Below are positions 45,721-62,700 of a stretch of 64,000 nt of DNA, one piece after another (position 1 is the first letter of the stretch; the number at the start of each line of letters is the position of its first letter). This stretch comes from Piscicola geometra (taxonomy: Eukaryota > Annelida > Clitellata > Hirudinida > Piscicolidae), in contig CALSEQ010000047.1 of assembly GCA_943735955.1 (NCBI GenBank), forward strand, positions 1 to 64,000. Direction: 5' to 3'. The notes below the pieces were generated by a model. The model was not told the origin of the DNA. It did no database searches and saw only the letters and a program-made list of their open reading frames with translations. A program made the position numbers and the translations under genes.

Positions 45721-48700
45721 TATTGCATAATTACATATATTGCATATTTACATATATTGCATATTTACATATATTGCATATTTACATATATTGCATATTT
45801 ACATATTTGCATATTTACATATATTGCATATTTACATATATTGCATATTTACATATATTGCATATTTACATATATTGCATATTTACATATATTGCATATT
45901 TACATATATTGCATATTTACATATATTGCATATTTACATATATTGCATATTTACATATATTGCATATTTACATATATTGCATATTTACATATATTGCATA
46001 TTTACATATATTGCATAATTACATATATTGCATACTTACATATATTGCATATTTACATATATTGCATATTTACATATATTGCATATTTACATATGTTGCA
46101 TATTTACATATATTGCATATTTACATATATTGCATATTTACATATATTGCATATTTACATATATTGCATATTTACATATATTGCATATTTACATATATTG
46201 CATATTTACATATATTGCATATTTACATATATTGCATATTTACATATATTGCATATTTACATATATTGCATATTTACATATATTGCATAATTACATATAT
46301 TGCATACTTACATATATTGCATATTTACATATATTGCATATTTACATATATTGCATATTTACATATGTTGCATAGTTACATATATTGAATATTCACATAT
46401 ATTGCATATTTACATATATTGCATATTTACATATATTGCATATTTACGTATATTGCATATTTACATAGATTGCATATTTACATATATTGCATATTTACAT
46501 ATATTGCATATTTACATATATTGCATATTTACATATATTGCATATTTACATATATTGCATATTTACATATATTGCATATTTACATATATTGCATATTTAC
46601 ATATATTGCATATTTACATATATTGCATATTTACATATATTGCATATTTACATATATTGTATATTTACATATATTGCATATTTACATATATTGCATATTT
46701 ACATATATTGCATATTTACATATATTGCATATTTACATAAATTGCAAATTTACATATATTGCATATTTACATATATTAAATATTTACATATATTGCATAT
46801 TTACATATTATGCATATTTACATATATTGCATATTTACATATATTGCATATTTACAAATATTGCATATTTACATATATTGCATATTTACATATATTGCAT
46901 ATTTACATATTTGCATATTTACATATATTGCATATTTACATATATTGCATATTTACATATATTGCATATTTACATATATTGCATATTTACATATATTGCA
47001 TATTTACATATATTGCATATTTACATATATTGCATATTTACATATATTGCATATTTACATATATTGCATATTTACATATATTGCATATTTACATATATTG
47101 CATATTTACATATATTGCATATTTACATATATTGCATACTTACATATATTGCATATTTACATATATTGCATATTTACATATATTGCATATTTACATATGT
47201 TGCATAGTTACATATATTGAATATTCACATATATTGCATATTTACATATATTGCATATTTACATATATTGCATATTTACATATATTGCATATTTACATAT
47301 ATTGCATATTTACATATATTGCATATTTACATATATTGCATATTTACATATATTGCATATTTACATATATTGCATATTTACATATATTGCATATTTACAT
47401 ATATTGCATATTTACATATATTGCATATTTACATATATTGCATATTTACATATATTGCATATTTACATATATTGCATATTTACATATATTTCATATTTAC
47501 ATATATTGCATATTTACATATATTGCATATTCACATATATTGCATATTTACATATATTGCATATTTACATATATTGCATATTTACATATATTGCATCTTT
47601 ACATATATTGCATATTTACATATATTGCATATTTACATATATTGCATATTTACATATATTGCATATTTACATATATTGCATATTTACATATATTGCAAAT
47701 TTACATATATTGCAAATTTACATATATTGCATATTTACATATATTGCATATTTACATATATTGCATATTTACATATATTGCATATTTACATATATTGCAT
47801 ATTTACATATATTGCATATTTACATATATTGCATATTTACATATATTGCATATTTACATATATTGCATATTTAAATATATTGCATATTCACATATATTGC
47901 ATATTTACATATATTGCATATTAACATATATTGCATATTTACATATATTGCATATTTACATATATTGCATATTTACATATATTGCATATTTACATATATT
48001 GCATATTTACATATATTGCATATTTACATATATTGCATATTTACATATATTGCATATTTACATATATTGCATATTTACATATATTGCATATTTACATATA
48101 TTGTATATTTACATATATTGCATATTTACATATATTGCATATTTACATATATTGCATATTTACATATATTGCATATTTACATAAATTGCAAATTTACATA
48201 TATTGCATATTTACATATATTAAATATTTACATATATTGCATATTTACATATTATGCATATTTACATATATTGCATATTTACATATATTGCATATTTACA
48301 AATATTGCATATTTACATATATTGCATATTTACATATATTGCATATTTACATATTTGCATATTTACATATATTGCATATTTACATATATTGCATATTTAC
48401 ATATATTGCATATTTACATATATTGCATATTTACATATATTGCATATTTACATATATTGCATATTTACATATATTGCATATTTACATATATTGCATATTT
48501 ACATATATTGCATATTTACATATATTGCATATTTACATATATTGCATATTTACATATATTGCATATTTACATATATTGCATACTTACATATATTGCATAT
48601 TTACATATATTGCATATTTACATATATTGCATATTTACATATGTTGCATAGTTACATATATTGAATATTCACATATATTGCATATTTACATATATTGCAT

Positions 48701-48970
48701 ATTTACATATATTGCATATTTACATAAATTGCATATTTACATATATTGCATATTTACATATATTGCATATTTACATATATTGCATATTTACATATATTGC
48801 ATATTTACATATATTGCATATTTACATATATTGCATATTTACATATATTGCATATTTACATATATTGCATATTTACATATATTGCATATTTACATATATT
48901 GCATATTTACATATATTGCATATTTACATATATTGCATATTTACATATATTGCATATTTACATATATTGC
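45040..48970 (+). repeat. Block G, part 2: source of the 6,676- and 1,444-bp-offset duplications
   Basis: The segment from about 45.04 to 47.9 kb recurs at 51.72-54.6 kb with an offset of 6,676 bp, rising to 6,693 after one added monomer near 47.1 kb. Markers: attcacat 45052 and 51728, tttacgtat CpG 46447 and 53123, tatatttcat 47492 and 54185. Inside it, the run attgtatattt, attaaatattt, acatattatgc, tttacaaatattg and acatatttgcat at 46.66-46.91 kb recurs 1,444 bp later, at 48.1-48.36 kb. Confidence 0.85.
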
Positions 48971-51720
48971 ATATTTAAATATATTGCATATTCACATATA
49001 TTGCATATTTACATATATTGCATATTAACATAAATTGCATATTTACATATATTGCATATTTACATATATTGCATATTTACATATATTGCATATTTACATA
49101 TATTGCATATTTACATATATTGCATATTTACATATATTGCATATTTACATATATTGCATATTTACATATATTGCATATTTACATATATTGCATTTTTACA
49201 TATATTGCATATTTACATATATTGCATATTTACATATTTGCATATTTACATATATTGCATATTTACATATATTGCATATTTACATATATTGCATATTTAC
49301 ATATACTGCATATTTACATATGTTGCATATTTACATATATTGAATATTCACATATATTGCATATTTACATATATTGCATATTTACATATATTGCATATTT
49401 ACATATATTGCATATTTACATATATTGCATATTTACATATATTGCATATTTACATATATTGCATATTTACATATATTGCATATTTACATATATTGCATAT
49501 TTACATATATTGCATATTTACATATATTGCATATTTACATATATTGCATATTTACATATATTGCATATTTACATATACTGCATATTTACATATATTGCAT
49601 ATTTACATATATTGCATATTTACATATATTGCATATTTACATAAATTGCATGTTTACATATATTGCATATTTACATATATTGCATATTTACATATATTGC
49701 ATATTTACATATATTGCATATTTACATATATTGCATATTCACATATATTGCATATTTACATATATTGCATATTTACATATATTGCATATTTACATATATT
49801 GCATATTTACATATATTGCATATTTACATATATTGCATATTTACATATATTGCATATTTACATATATTGCATATTTACATATATTGCATATTTACATATA
49901 TTGCATATTTAAATATATTGCATATTCACATATATTGCATATTTACATATATTGCATATTAACATATATTGCATATTTACATATATTGCATATTTACATA
50001 TATTGCATATTTACATATATTGCATATTTACATATATTGCATATTTACATATATTGCATATTTACATATATTGCATATTTACATATATTGCATATTTACA
50101 TATATTGCATATTTACATATATTGCATATTTAAATATACTGCTTATTTACATATATTGCATATTTACATATATTGCATATTTACATATATTGCATAATTA
50201 CATATATTGCATATTTACATATATTGCTAATTTACATATATTGTATATTTACATATATTGCATATTTACATATATTGCATATTTACATATATTGCATATT
50301 TATATTTATTGCATATTTACATAAATTGCAAATTTACATATATTGCATATTTACATATATTAAATATTTACATATATTGCATATTTACATATATTGCATA
50401 TTTACATATATTGCATATTTACATATATTGCATATTCACATATATTGCATATTTACATATATTGCATATTTACATATATTGCATATTTACATATATTGCA
50501 TATTTACATATATTGCATATTTACATATATTGCATATTTACATATGTTGCATAGTTACATATATTGAATATTCACATATATTGCATATTTACATATATTG
50601 CATATTTACATATATTGCATATTTACGTATATTGCATATTTACATAGATTGCATATTTACATATATTGCATATTTACATATATTGCATATTTACATATAT
50701 TGCATATTTACATATATTGCATATTTACATATATTGCATATTTACATATATTGCATATTTACATATATTGCATATTTACATATATTGCATATTTACATAT
50801 ATTGCATATTTACATATATTGCATATTTACATATATTGTATATTTACATATATTGCATATTTACATATATTGCATATTTACATATATTGCATATTTACAT
50901 ATATTGCATATTTACATAAATTGCAAATTTACATATATTGCATATTTACATATATTAAATATTTACATATATTGCATATTTACATATTATGCATATTTAC
51001 ATATATTGCATATTTACATATATTGCATATTTACAAATATTGCATATTTACATATATTGCATATTTACATATATTGCATATTTACATATTTGCATATTTA
51101 CATATATTGCATATTTACATATATTGCATATTTACATATATTGCATATTTACATATATTGCATATTTACATATATTGCATATTTACATATATTGCATATT
51201 TACATATATTGCATATTTACATATATTGCATATTTACATATATTGCATATTTACATATATTGCATATTTACATATATTGCATATTTACATATATTGCATA
51301 TTTACATATATTGCATACTTACATATATTGCATATTTACATATATTGCATATTTACATATATTGCATATTTACATATGTTGCATAGTTACATATATTGAA
51401 TATTCACATATATTGCATATTTACATATATTGCATATTTACATATATTGCATATTTACATAAATTGCATATTTACATATATTGCATATTTACATATATTG
51501 CATATTTACATATATTGCATATTTACATATATTGCATATTTACATATATTGCATATTTACATATATTGCATATTTACATATATTGCATATTTACATATAT
51601 TGCATATTTACATATATTGCATATTTACATATATTGCATATTTACATATATTGCATATTTACATATATTGCATATTTACATATATTGCATATTTACATAT
51701 ATTGCATATTTAAATATATT
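48970..51720 (+). repeat. Block G, part 3: duplicated copy of parts 1 and 2
   Basis: About 48.97-50.5 kb repeats 43.58-45.1 kb (offset 5,385). It then switches, within about 110 bp after attcacat at 50437, to a copy of 46.4-47.2 kb at offset 4,179 (CpG tttacgtat 46447 and 50626). It also matches 47.93-49.03 kb at offset 2,735 over 50.67-51.76 kb. The switch of partners marks a junction between two source segments. Confidence 0.85.
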
Positions 51721-54660
51721 GCATATTCACATATATTGCATATTTACATATATTGCATATTAACATATATTGCATATTTACATATATTGCATATTTACAT
51801 ATATTGCATATTTACATATATTGCATATTTACATATATTGCATATTTACATATATTGCATATTTACATATATTGCATATTTACATATATTGCATATTTAA
51901 ATATATTGCATATTCACATATATTGCATATTTACATATATTGCATATTAACATATATTGCATATTTACATATATTGCATATTTACATATATTGCATATTT
52001 ACATATATTGCATATTTACATATATTGCATATTTACATATATTGCATATTTACATATATTGCATATTTACATATATTGCATATTTACATATATTGCATAT
52101 TTACATATATTGCATATTTAAATATACTGCTTATTTACATATATTGCATATTTACATATATTGCATATTTACATATATTGCATAATTACATATATTGCAT
52201 ATTTACATATATTGCTAATTTACATATATTGTATATTTACATATATTGCATATTTACATATATTGCATATTTACATATATTGCATATTTATATTTATTGC
52301 ATATTTACATAAATTGCAAATTTACATATATTGCATATTTACATATATTAAATATTTACATATATTGCATATTTACATATATTGCATATTTACATATATT
52401 GCATATTTACATATATTGCATATTTACATATATTGCATATTTACATATATTGCATATTTACATATATTGCATATTTACATATTTGCATATTTACATATAT
52501 TGCATATTTACATATATTGCATATTTACATATATTGCATATTTACATATATTGCATATTTACATATATTGCATATTTACATATATTGCATATTTACATAT
52601 ATTGCATATTTACATATATTGCATATTTACATATATTGCATATTTACATATATTGCATATTTACATATATTGCATATTTACATATATTGCATAATTACAT
52701 ATATTGCATACTTACATATATTGCATATTTACATATATTGCATATTTACATATATTGCATATTTACATATGTTGCATATTTACATATATTGCATATTTAC
52801 ATATATTGCATATTTACATATATTGCATATTTACATATATTGCATATTTACATATATTGCATATTTACATATATTGCATATTTACATATATTGCATATTT
52901 ACATATATTGCATATTTACATATATTGCATATTTACATATATTGCATATTTACATATATTGCATAATTACATATATTGCATACTTACATATATTGCATAT
53001 TTACATATATTGCATATTTACATATATTGCATATTTACATATGTTGCATAGTTACATATATTGAATATTCACATATATTGCATATTTACATATATTGCAT
53101 ATTTACATATATTGCATATTTACGTATATTGCATATTTACATAGATTGCATATTTACATATATTGCATATTTACATATATTGCATATTTACATATATTGC
53201 ATATTTACATATATTGCATATTTACATATATTGCATATTTACATATATTGCATATTTACATATATTGCATATTTACATATATTGCATATTTACATATATT
53301 GCATATTTACATATATTGCATATTTACATATATTGTATATTTACATATATTGCATATTTACATATATTGCATATTTACATATATTGCATATTTACATATA
53401 TTGCATATTTACATAAATTGCAAATTTACATATATTGCATATTTACATATATTAAATATTTACATATATTGCATATTTACATATTATGCATATTTACATA
53501 TATTGCATATTTACATATATTGCATATTTACAAATATTGCATATTTACATATATTGCATATTTACATATATTGCATATTTACATATTTGCATATTTACAT
53601 ATATTGCATATTTACATATATTGCATATTTACATATATTGCATATTTACATATATTGCATATTTACATATATTGCATATTTACATATATTGCATATTTAC
53701 ATATATTGCATATTTACATATATTGCATATTTACATATATTGCATATTTACATATATTGCATATTTACATATATTGCATATTTACATATATTGCATATTT
53801 ACATATATTGCATATTTACATATATTGCATACTTACATATATTGCATATTTACATATATTGCATATTTACATATATTGCATATTTACATATGTTGCATAG
53901 TTACATATATTGAATATTCACATATATTGCATATTTACATATATTGCATATTTACATATATTGCATATTTACATATATTGCATATTTACATAGATTGCAT
54001 ATTTACATATATTGCATATTTACATATATTGCATATTTACATATATTGCATATTTACATATATTGCATATTTACATATATTGCATATTTACATATATTGC
54101 ATATTTACATATATTGCATATTTACATATATTGCATATTTACATATATTGCATATTTACATATATTGCATATTTACATATATTTCATATTTACATATATT
54201 GCATATTTACATATATTGCATATTCACATATATTGCATATTTACATATATTGCATATTTACATATATTGCATATTTACATATATTGCATCTTTACATATA
54301 TTGCATATTTACATATATTGCATATTTACATATATTGCATATTTACATATATTGCATATTTACATATATTGCATATTTACATATATTGCAAATTTACATA
54401 TATTGCAAATTTACATATATTGCATATTTACATATATTGCATATTTACATATATTGCATATTTACATATATTGCATATTTACATATATTGCATATTTACA
54501 TATATTGCATATTTACATATATTGCATATTTAAATATATTGCATATTCACATATACTGCATATTTACATATATTGCATAATTACATATATTGCATATTTA
54601 CATATATTGCATATTTACATATGTTGCATAGTTACATATATTGAATATTCACATATATTG
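51720..54660 (+). repeat. Block G, part 4: copy of 45.04-47.9 kb
   Basis: Offset 6,676 bp from part 2 is kept from attcacat (51728) to beyond the tttacgtat CpG (53123). It becomes 6,693 by tatatttcat (54185) and 6,659 by the tttaaat at about 54532. These small steps are one added and two lost monomers. At the left edge a tttaaat/attcacat/taacat group occurs twice, about 187 bp apart (near 51711 and 51898). Confidence 0.85.
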
Positions 54661-55310
54661 CATATTTACATATATTGCATATTTACATATATTGCATATT
54701 TACATATATTGCATATTTACATAGATTGCATATTTACATATATTGCATATTTACATATATTGCATATTTACATATATTGCATATTTACATATATTGCATA
54801 TTTACATATATTGCATATTTACATATATTGCATATTTACATATATTGCATATTTACATATATTGCATATTTACATATATTGCATATTTACATATATTGCA
54901 TATTTACATATATTTCATATTTACATATATTGCATATTTACATATATTGCATATTCACATATATTGCATATTTACATATATTGCATATTTACATATATTG
55001 CATATTTACATATATTGCATCTTTACATATATTGCATATTTACATATATTGCATATTTACATATATTGCATATTTACATATATTGCATATTTACATATAT
55101 TGCATATTTACATATATTGCAAATTTACATATATTGCAAATTTACATATATTGCATATTTACATATATTGCATATTTACATATATTGCATATTTACATAT
55201 ATTGCATATTTACATATATTGCATATTTACATATATTGCATATTTACATATATTGCATATTTAAATATATTGCATATTCACATATACTGCATATTTACAT
55301 ATATTGCATA
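53940..55310 (+). repeat. 731-bp tandem duplication at the end of block G
   Basis: The marker tatatttcat has its c at 54185 and 54916, exactly 731 bp (43 x 17) apart. catagattgc, attcacat, gcatcttt, paired gcaaattt and the tttaaat, attcacatatactgc, gcataatt end group recur at the same offset. Both copies share the attcacatatactgc double change, which is not in the 47.9 kb counterpart. Confidence 0.88.
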
Positions 55311-57100
55311 ATTACATATATTGCATATTTACATATATTGCATATTTACATATATTGCATATTTACATATATTGCATATTTACATATATTGCATATTTAC
55401 ATATATTGCATATTTACATATATTGCATATTTACATATATTGCATATTTACATATATTGCATATTTACATATATTGCATATTTACATATATTGCATATTT
55501 ACATATATTGCATATTTATATATATTGCATATTTAAATATATTGCATATTTACATATATTGCATATTTACATATATTGCATAATTACATATTTTGCATAT
55601 TTACATATATTGCATATTTACATATATTGCATATTTACATATATTGCATATTTACATATATTGCATATTTACATATATTGCATATTTACATATATTGCAT
55701 CTTTACATATATTGCATATTTACATATGTTGCATATTTACATATATTGCATATTTACATATATTGCATATTTAAATATATTGCATATTTACATATATTGC
55801 ATATTTACATATATTGCATATTTACATATATTGCATACTTACATATATTGCATATTTACATATGATGCATATTTACATATATTGCATATTTACATATATT
55901 GCATATTTACATATATTGCATATTTAAATATATTGCATATTTACATATATTGCATATTTACATATATTGCATAATTACATATATTGCATATTTACATATA
56001 TTGCATATTTACATATATTGCATATTTACATATATTGCATATTTACATATATTGCATATTTACATATATTGCATATTTACATATATTGCATATTTACATA
56101 TATTGCATATTTACATATATTGCATATTTACATATATTGCATATTTACATATATTGCATATTTACATATATTGCATATTCACATATATTGCATATTTACA
56201 TATATTGCATATTTACATATATTGCATATTTACATATATTGCATCTTTACATATATTGCATATTTACATATATTGCATATTTACATATATTGCATATTTA
56301 CATATATTGCATATTTACATATATTGCATATTTACATATATTGCATATTTACATATATTGCATACTTACATATATTGCATATTTACATATGATGCATATT
56401 TACATATATTGCATATTTACATATATTGCATATTTACATATATTGCATATTTACATATATTGCATATTTAAATATATTGCATATTTACATATATTGCATA
56501 TTTACATATATTGCATAATTACATATATTGCATATTTACATATATTGCATATTTACATATATTGCATATTTACATATATTGCATATTTACATATATTGCA
56601 TATTTACATATATTGCATATTTACATATATTGCATATTTACATATATTGCATATTTACATATATTGCATATTTACATATATTGCATATTTACATATATTG
56701 CATATTTACATATATTGCATATTCACATATATTGCATATTTACATATATTGCATATTTACATATATTGCATATTTACATATATTGCATATTTACATATAT
56801 TGCATCTTTACATATATTGCATATTTACATATGTTGCATATTTACATATATTGCATATTTACATATATTGCATATTTAAATATATTGCATATTTACATAT
56901 ATTGCATATTTACATATATTGCATATTTACATATATTGCATACTTACATATATTGCATATTTACATATGATGCATATTTACATATATTGCATATTTACAT
57001 ATATTGCATATTTACATATATTGCATATTTACATATATTGCATATTTAAATATATTGCATATTTACATATATTGCATATTTACATATATTGCATAATTAC
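55310..57100 (+). repeat. Block H, part 1: 31/34-monomer spacing
   Basis: The attgcatactt marker has its c at 55838, 56365 and 56943, 527 bp (31 x 17) and 578 bp (34 x 17) apart. Each is followed by atgatgcat, tttaaat and gcataatt, and gcatcttt occurs near 55702, 56244 and 56807. tttatatatattg with tttaaat is seen near 55517. These markers are shared with family F, so H and F are related. Confidence 0.85.
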
Positions 57101-59750
57101 ATATATTGCATATTTACATATATTGCATTTTTACATATATTGCATATTTACATATATTGCATATTTACATATATTGCATATTTACATATATTGCATATTT
57201 ACATATATTGCATATTTACATATATTGCATATTTACATATATTGCATATTTACATATATTGCATATTTACATATATTGCATATTTACATATATTGCATAT
57301 TCACATATATTGCATATTTACATATATTGCATATTTACATATATTGCATATTTACATATATTGCATCTTTACATATATTGCATATTTACATATATTGCAT
57401 ATTTACATATATTGCATATTTACATATATTGCATATTTACATATATTGCATATTTACATATATTGCAAATTTACATATATTGCAAATTTACATATATTGC
57501 ATATTTACATATATTGCATATTTACATATATTGCATATTTACATATATTGCATATTTACATATATTGCATATTTACATATATTGCATATTTACATATATT
57601 GCATATTTAAATATATTGCATATTCACATATATTGCATATTTACATATATTGCATAATTACATATATTGCATATTTACATATATTGCATATTTACATATA
57701 TTGCATATTTACATATATTGCATATTTACATATATTGCATATTTACATATATTGCATATTTACATATATTGCATATTTACATATATTGCATATTTACATA
57801 TATTGCATATTTACATATATTGCATATTTACATATATTGCATATTTACATATATTGCATATTTACATATATTGCATATTTACATATATTGCATATTTACA
57901 TATATTGCATATTTACATATATTGCATATTTACATATATTGCATATTTATATATATTGCATATTTAAATATATTGCATATTTACATATATTGCATATTTA
58001 CATATATTGCATAATTACATATATTGCATATTTACATATATTGCATATTTACATATATTGCATATTTACATATATTGCATATTTACATATATTGCATATT
58101 TACATATATTGCATATTTACATATATTGCAAATTTACATATATTGCATATTAACATATATTGCATATTTACATATATTGCAAATTTACATATATTGCAAA
58201 TTTACATATATTGCATATTTACAAAAATTGCATATTTACATATATTGCATTATTACATATAGTGCATATTTACATATATTGCATATTTACATATGTTGCA
58301 TATTTACATATGTTGCATATTTACATATATTGCATATTTACATATATTGCATATTTACATATATTGCATATCTATATATATTGCATATTTAAATATATTG
58401 CATATTTACATATATTGCATATTTACATATATTGCATATTTACATATATTGCATATTTACATATATTGCATATTTACATATATTGCATATTTACATATAT
58501 TGCAAATTTACATATATTGCAAATTTACATATATTGCATATTTACAAAAATTGCATATTTACATATATTGCATATTTACATATAGTGCATATTTACATAT
58601 ATTGCATATTTACATATGTTGCATATTTACATATATTGCATATTTACATATATTGCATATTTACATATATTGCATATTCACATATATTGCATATTTACAT
58701 ATATTGCATATTTACATATATTGCATATTTACATATATTGCATATTTACATATATTGCATATTTACATATATTGCATATTTAAATATATTGCATATTCAC
58801 ATATATTGCATATTTACATATATTGCATAATTACATATATTGCATATTTACATATATTGCATATTTACATATATTGCATATTTACATATATTGCATATTT
58901 ACATATATTGCATATTTACATATATTGCATATTTACATATATTGCATATTTACATATATTGCATATTTACATATATTGCATATTTACATATATTGCATAT
59001 TTACATATATTGCATATTTACATATATTGCATATTTACATATATTGCATATTTATATATATTGCATATTTAAATATATTGCATATTTACATATATTGCAT
59101 ATTTACATATATTGCATAATTACATATATTGCATATTTACATATATTGCATATTTACATATATTGCATATTTACATATATTGCATATTTACATATATTGC
59201 ATATTTACATATATTGCATATTTACATATATTGCATATTTACATATATTGCATCTTTACATATATTGCATATTTACATATGTTGCATATTTACATATATT
59301 GCATATTTACATATATTGCATATTTAAATATATTGCATATTTACATATATTGCATATTTACATATATTGCATATTTACATATATTGCATACTTACATATA
59401 TTGCATATTTACATATGATGCATATTTACATATATTGCATATTTACATATATTGCATATTTACATATATTGCATATTTACATATATTGCATATTTAAATA
59501 TATTGCATATTTACATATATTGCATATTTACATATATTGCATAATTACATATATTGCATATTTACATATATTGCATATTTACATATATTGCATATTTACA
59601 TATATTGCATATTTACATATATTGCATATTTACATATATTGCATATTTACATATATTGCATATTTACATATATTGCATATTTACATATATTGCATATTTA
59701 CATATATTGCATATTTACATATATTGCATATTCACATATATTGCATATTT
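57100..59750 (+). repeat. Block H, part 2: first copy of a 2,448-bp-offset duplication
   Basis: The segment from about 56.9 to 57.6 kb (attgcatactt, atgatgcat, attcacat, gcatcttt, paired gcaaattt, tttaaat, attcacat, gcataatt) recurs 2,448 bp (144 x 17) later at 59.37-60.09 kb. A module of gcaaattt, attaacat, paired gcaaattt, tttacaaaaattg, gcattatt with tatagtgc, atgttgcat and gcatatctatat lies at about 58.13-58.39 kb and is the same as that at 33.4-33.5 and 38.3-38.5 kb. Confidence 0.85.
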
Positions 59751-62700
59751 ACATATATTGCATATTTACATATATTGCATATTTACATATATTGCATCTT
59801 TACATATATTGCATATTTACATATATTGCATATTTACATATATTGCATATTTACATATATTGCATATTTACATATATTGCATATTTACATATATTGCAAA
59901 TTTACATATATTGCAAATTTACATATATTGCATATTTACATATATTGCATATTTACATATATTGCATATTTACATATATTGCATATTTACATATATTGCA
60001 TATTTACATATATTGCATATTTACATATATTGCATATTTAAATATATTGCATATTCACATATATTGCATATTTACATATATTGCATAATTACATATATTG
60101 CATATTTACATATATTGCATATTTACATATATTGCATATTTACATATATTGCATATTTACATATATTGCATATTTACATATATTGCATATTTACATATAT
60201 TGCATATTTACATATATTGCATATTTACATATATTGCATATTTACATATATTGCATATTTACATATATTGCATATTTACATATATTGCATATTTACATAT
60301 ATTGCATATTTACATATATTGCATATTTACATATATTGCATATTTACATATATTGCATATTTACATATATTGCATATTTATATATATTGCATATTTAAAT
60401 ATATTGCATATTTACATATATTGCATATTTACATATATTGCATAATTACATATATTGCATATTTACATATATTGCATATTTACATATATTGCATATTTAC
60501 ATATATTGCATATTTACATATATTGCATATTTACATATATTGCATATTTACATATATTGCAAATTTACATATATTGCATATTAACATATATTGCATATTT
60601 ACATATATTGCAAATTTACATATATTGCAAATTTACATATATTGCATATTTACAAAAATTGCATATTTACATATATTGCATTATTACATATAGTGCATAT
60701 TTACATATATTGCATATTTACATATGTTGCATATTTACATATATTGCATATTTACATATATTGCATATTTACATATATTGCATATCTATATATATTGCAT
60801 ATTTAAATATATTGCATATTTACATATATTGCATATTTACATATATTGCATATTTACATATATTGCATATTTACATATATTGCATTTTTACATATATTGC
60901 ATATTTACATATATTGCAAATTTACATATATTGCAAATTTACATATATTGCATATTTACAAAAATTGCATATTTACATATATTGCATATTTACATATAGT
61001 GCATATTTACATATATTGCATATTTACATATGTTGCATATTTACATATATTGCATATTTACATATATTGCATATTTACATATATTGCATATTTACATATA
61101 TTGCATTATTACATATAGTGCATATTTACATATATTGCATATTTACATATATTGCAAATTTACATATATTGCAAATTTACATATATTGCATATTTACAAA
61201 AATTGCATATTTACATATATTGCATTATTACATATAGTGCATATTTACATATATTGCATATTTACATATATTGCATATTTACAAAAATTGCATATTTACA
61301 TATATTGCATTATTACATATAGTGCATATTTACATATATTGCATATTTACATATGTTGCATATTTACATATATTGCATATTTACATATATTGCATATTTA
61401 CATATATTGCATATCTATATATATTGCATATTTAAATATATTGCATATTTACATATATTGCATATTTACATATGTTGCATATTTACATATATTGCATATT
61501 TACATATATTGCATATTTACATATATTGCATATTTACATATATTGCATATTTACATATATTGCATATTTACATATATTGCATATTTACATATATTGCATC
61601 TTTACATATATTGCATATTTACATATATTGCATATTTACATATATTGCATATTTACATATATTGCATATTTACATATATTGCATATTTACATATATTGCA
61701 AATTTACATATATTGCAAATTTACATATATTGCATATTTACATATATTGCATATTTACATATATTGCATATTTACATATATTGCATATTTACATATATTG
61801 CATATTTACATATATTGCATATTTACATATATTGCATATTTAAATATATTGCATATTCACATATATTGCATATTTACATATATTGCATAATTACATATAT
61901 TGCATATTTACATATATTGCATATTTACATATATTGCATATTTACATATATTGCATATTTACATATATTGCATATTTACATATATTGCATATTTACATAT
62001 ATTGCATATTTACATAAATTGCATATTTACATATATTGCATATTTACATATATTGCATATTTACATATATTGCATATTTACATATATTGCATATTTACAT
62101 ATATTGCATATTTACATATATTGCATATTTACATATATTGCATATTTACATATATTGCATATTTACATATATTGCATATTTATATATATTGCATATTTAA
62201 ATATATTGCATATTTACATATATTGCATATTTACATATATTGCATAATTACATATATTGCATATTTACATATATTGCATATTTACATATATTGCATATTT
62301 ACATATATTGCATATTTACATATATTGCATATTTACATATATTGCATATTTACATATATTGCAAATTTACATATATTGCATATTAACATATATTGCATAT
62401 TTACATATATTGCAAATTTACATATATTGCAAATTTACATATATTGCATATTTACAAAAATTGCATATTTACATATATTGCATTATTACATATAGTGCAT
62501 ATTTACATATATTGCATATTTACATATGTTGCATATTTACATATATTGCATATTTACATATATTGCATATTTACATATATTGCATATCTATATATATTGC
62601 ATATTTAAATATATTGCATATTTACATATATTGCATATTTACATATATTGCATATTTACATATATTGCATATTTACATATATTGCATTTTTACATATATT

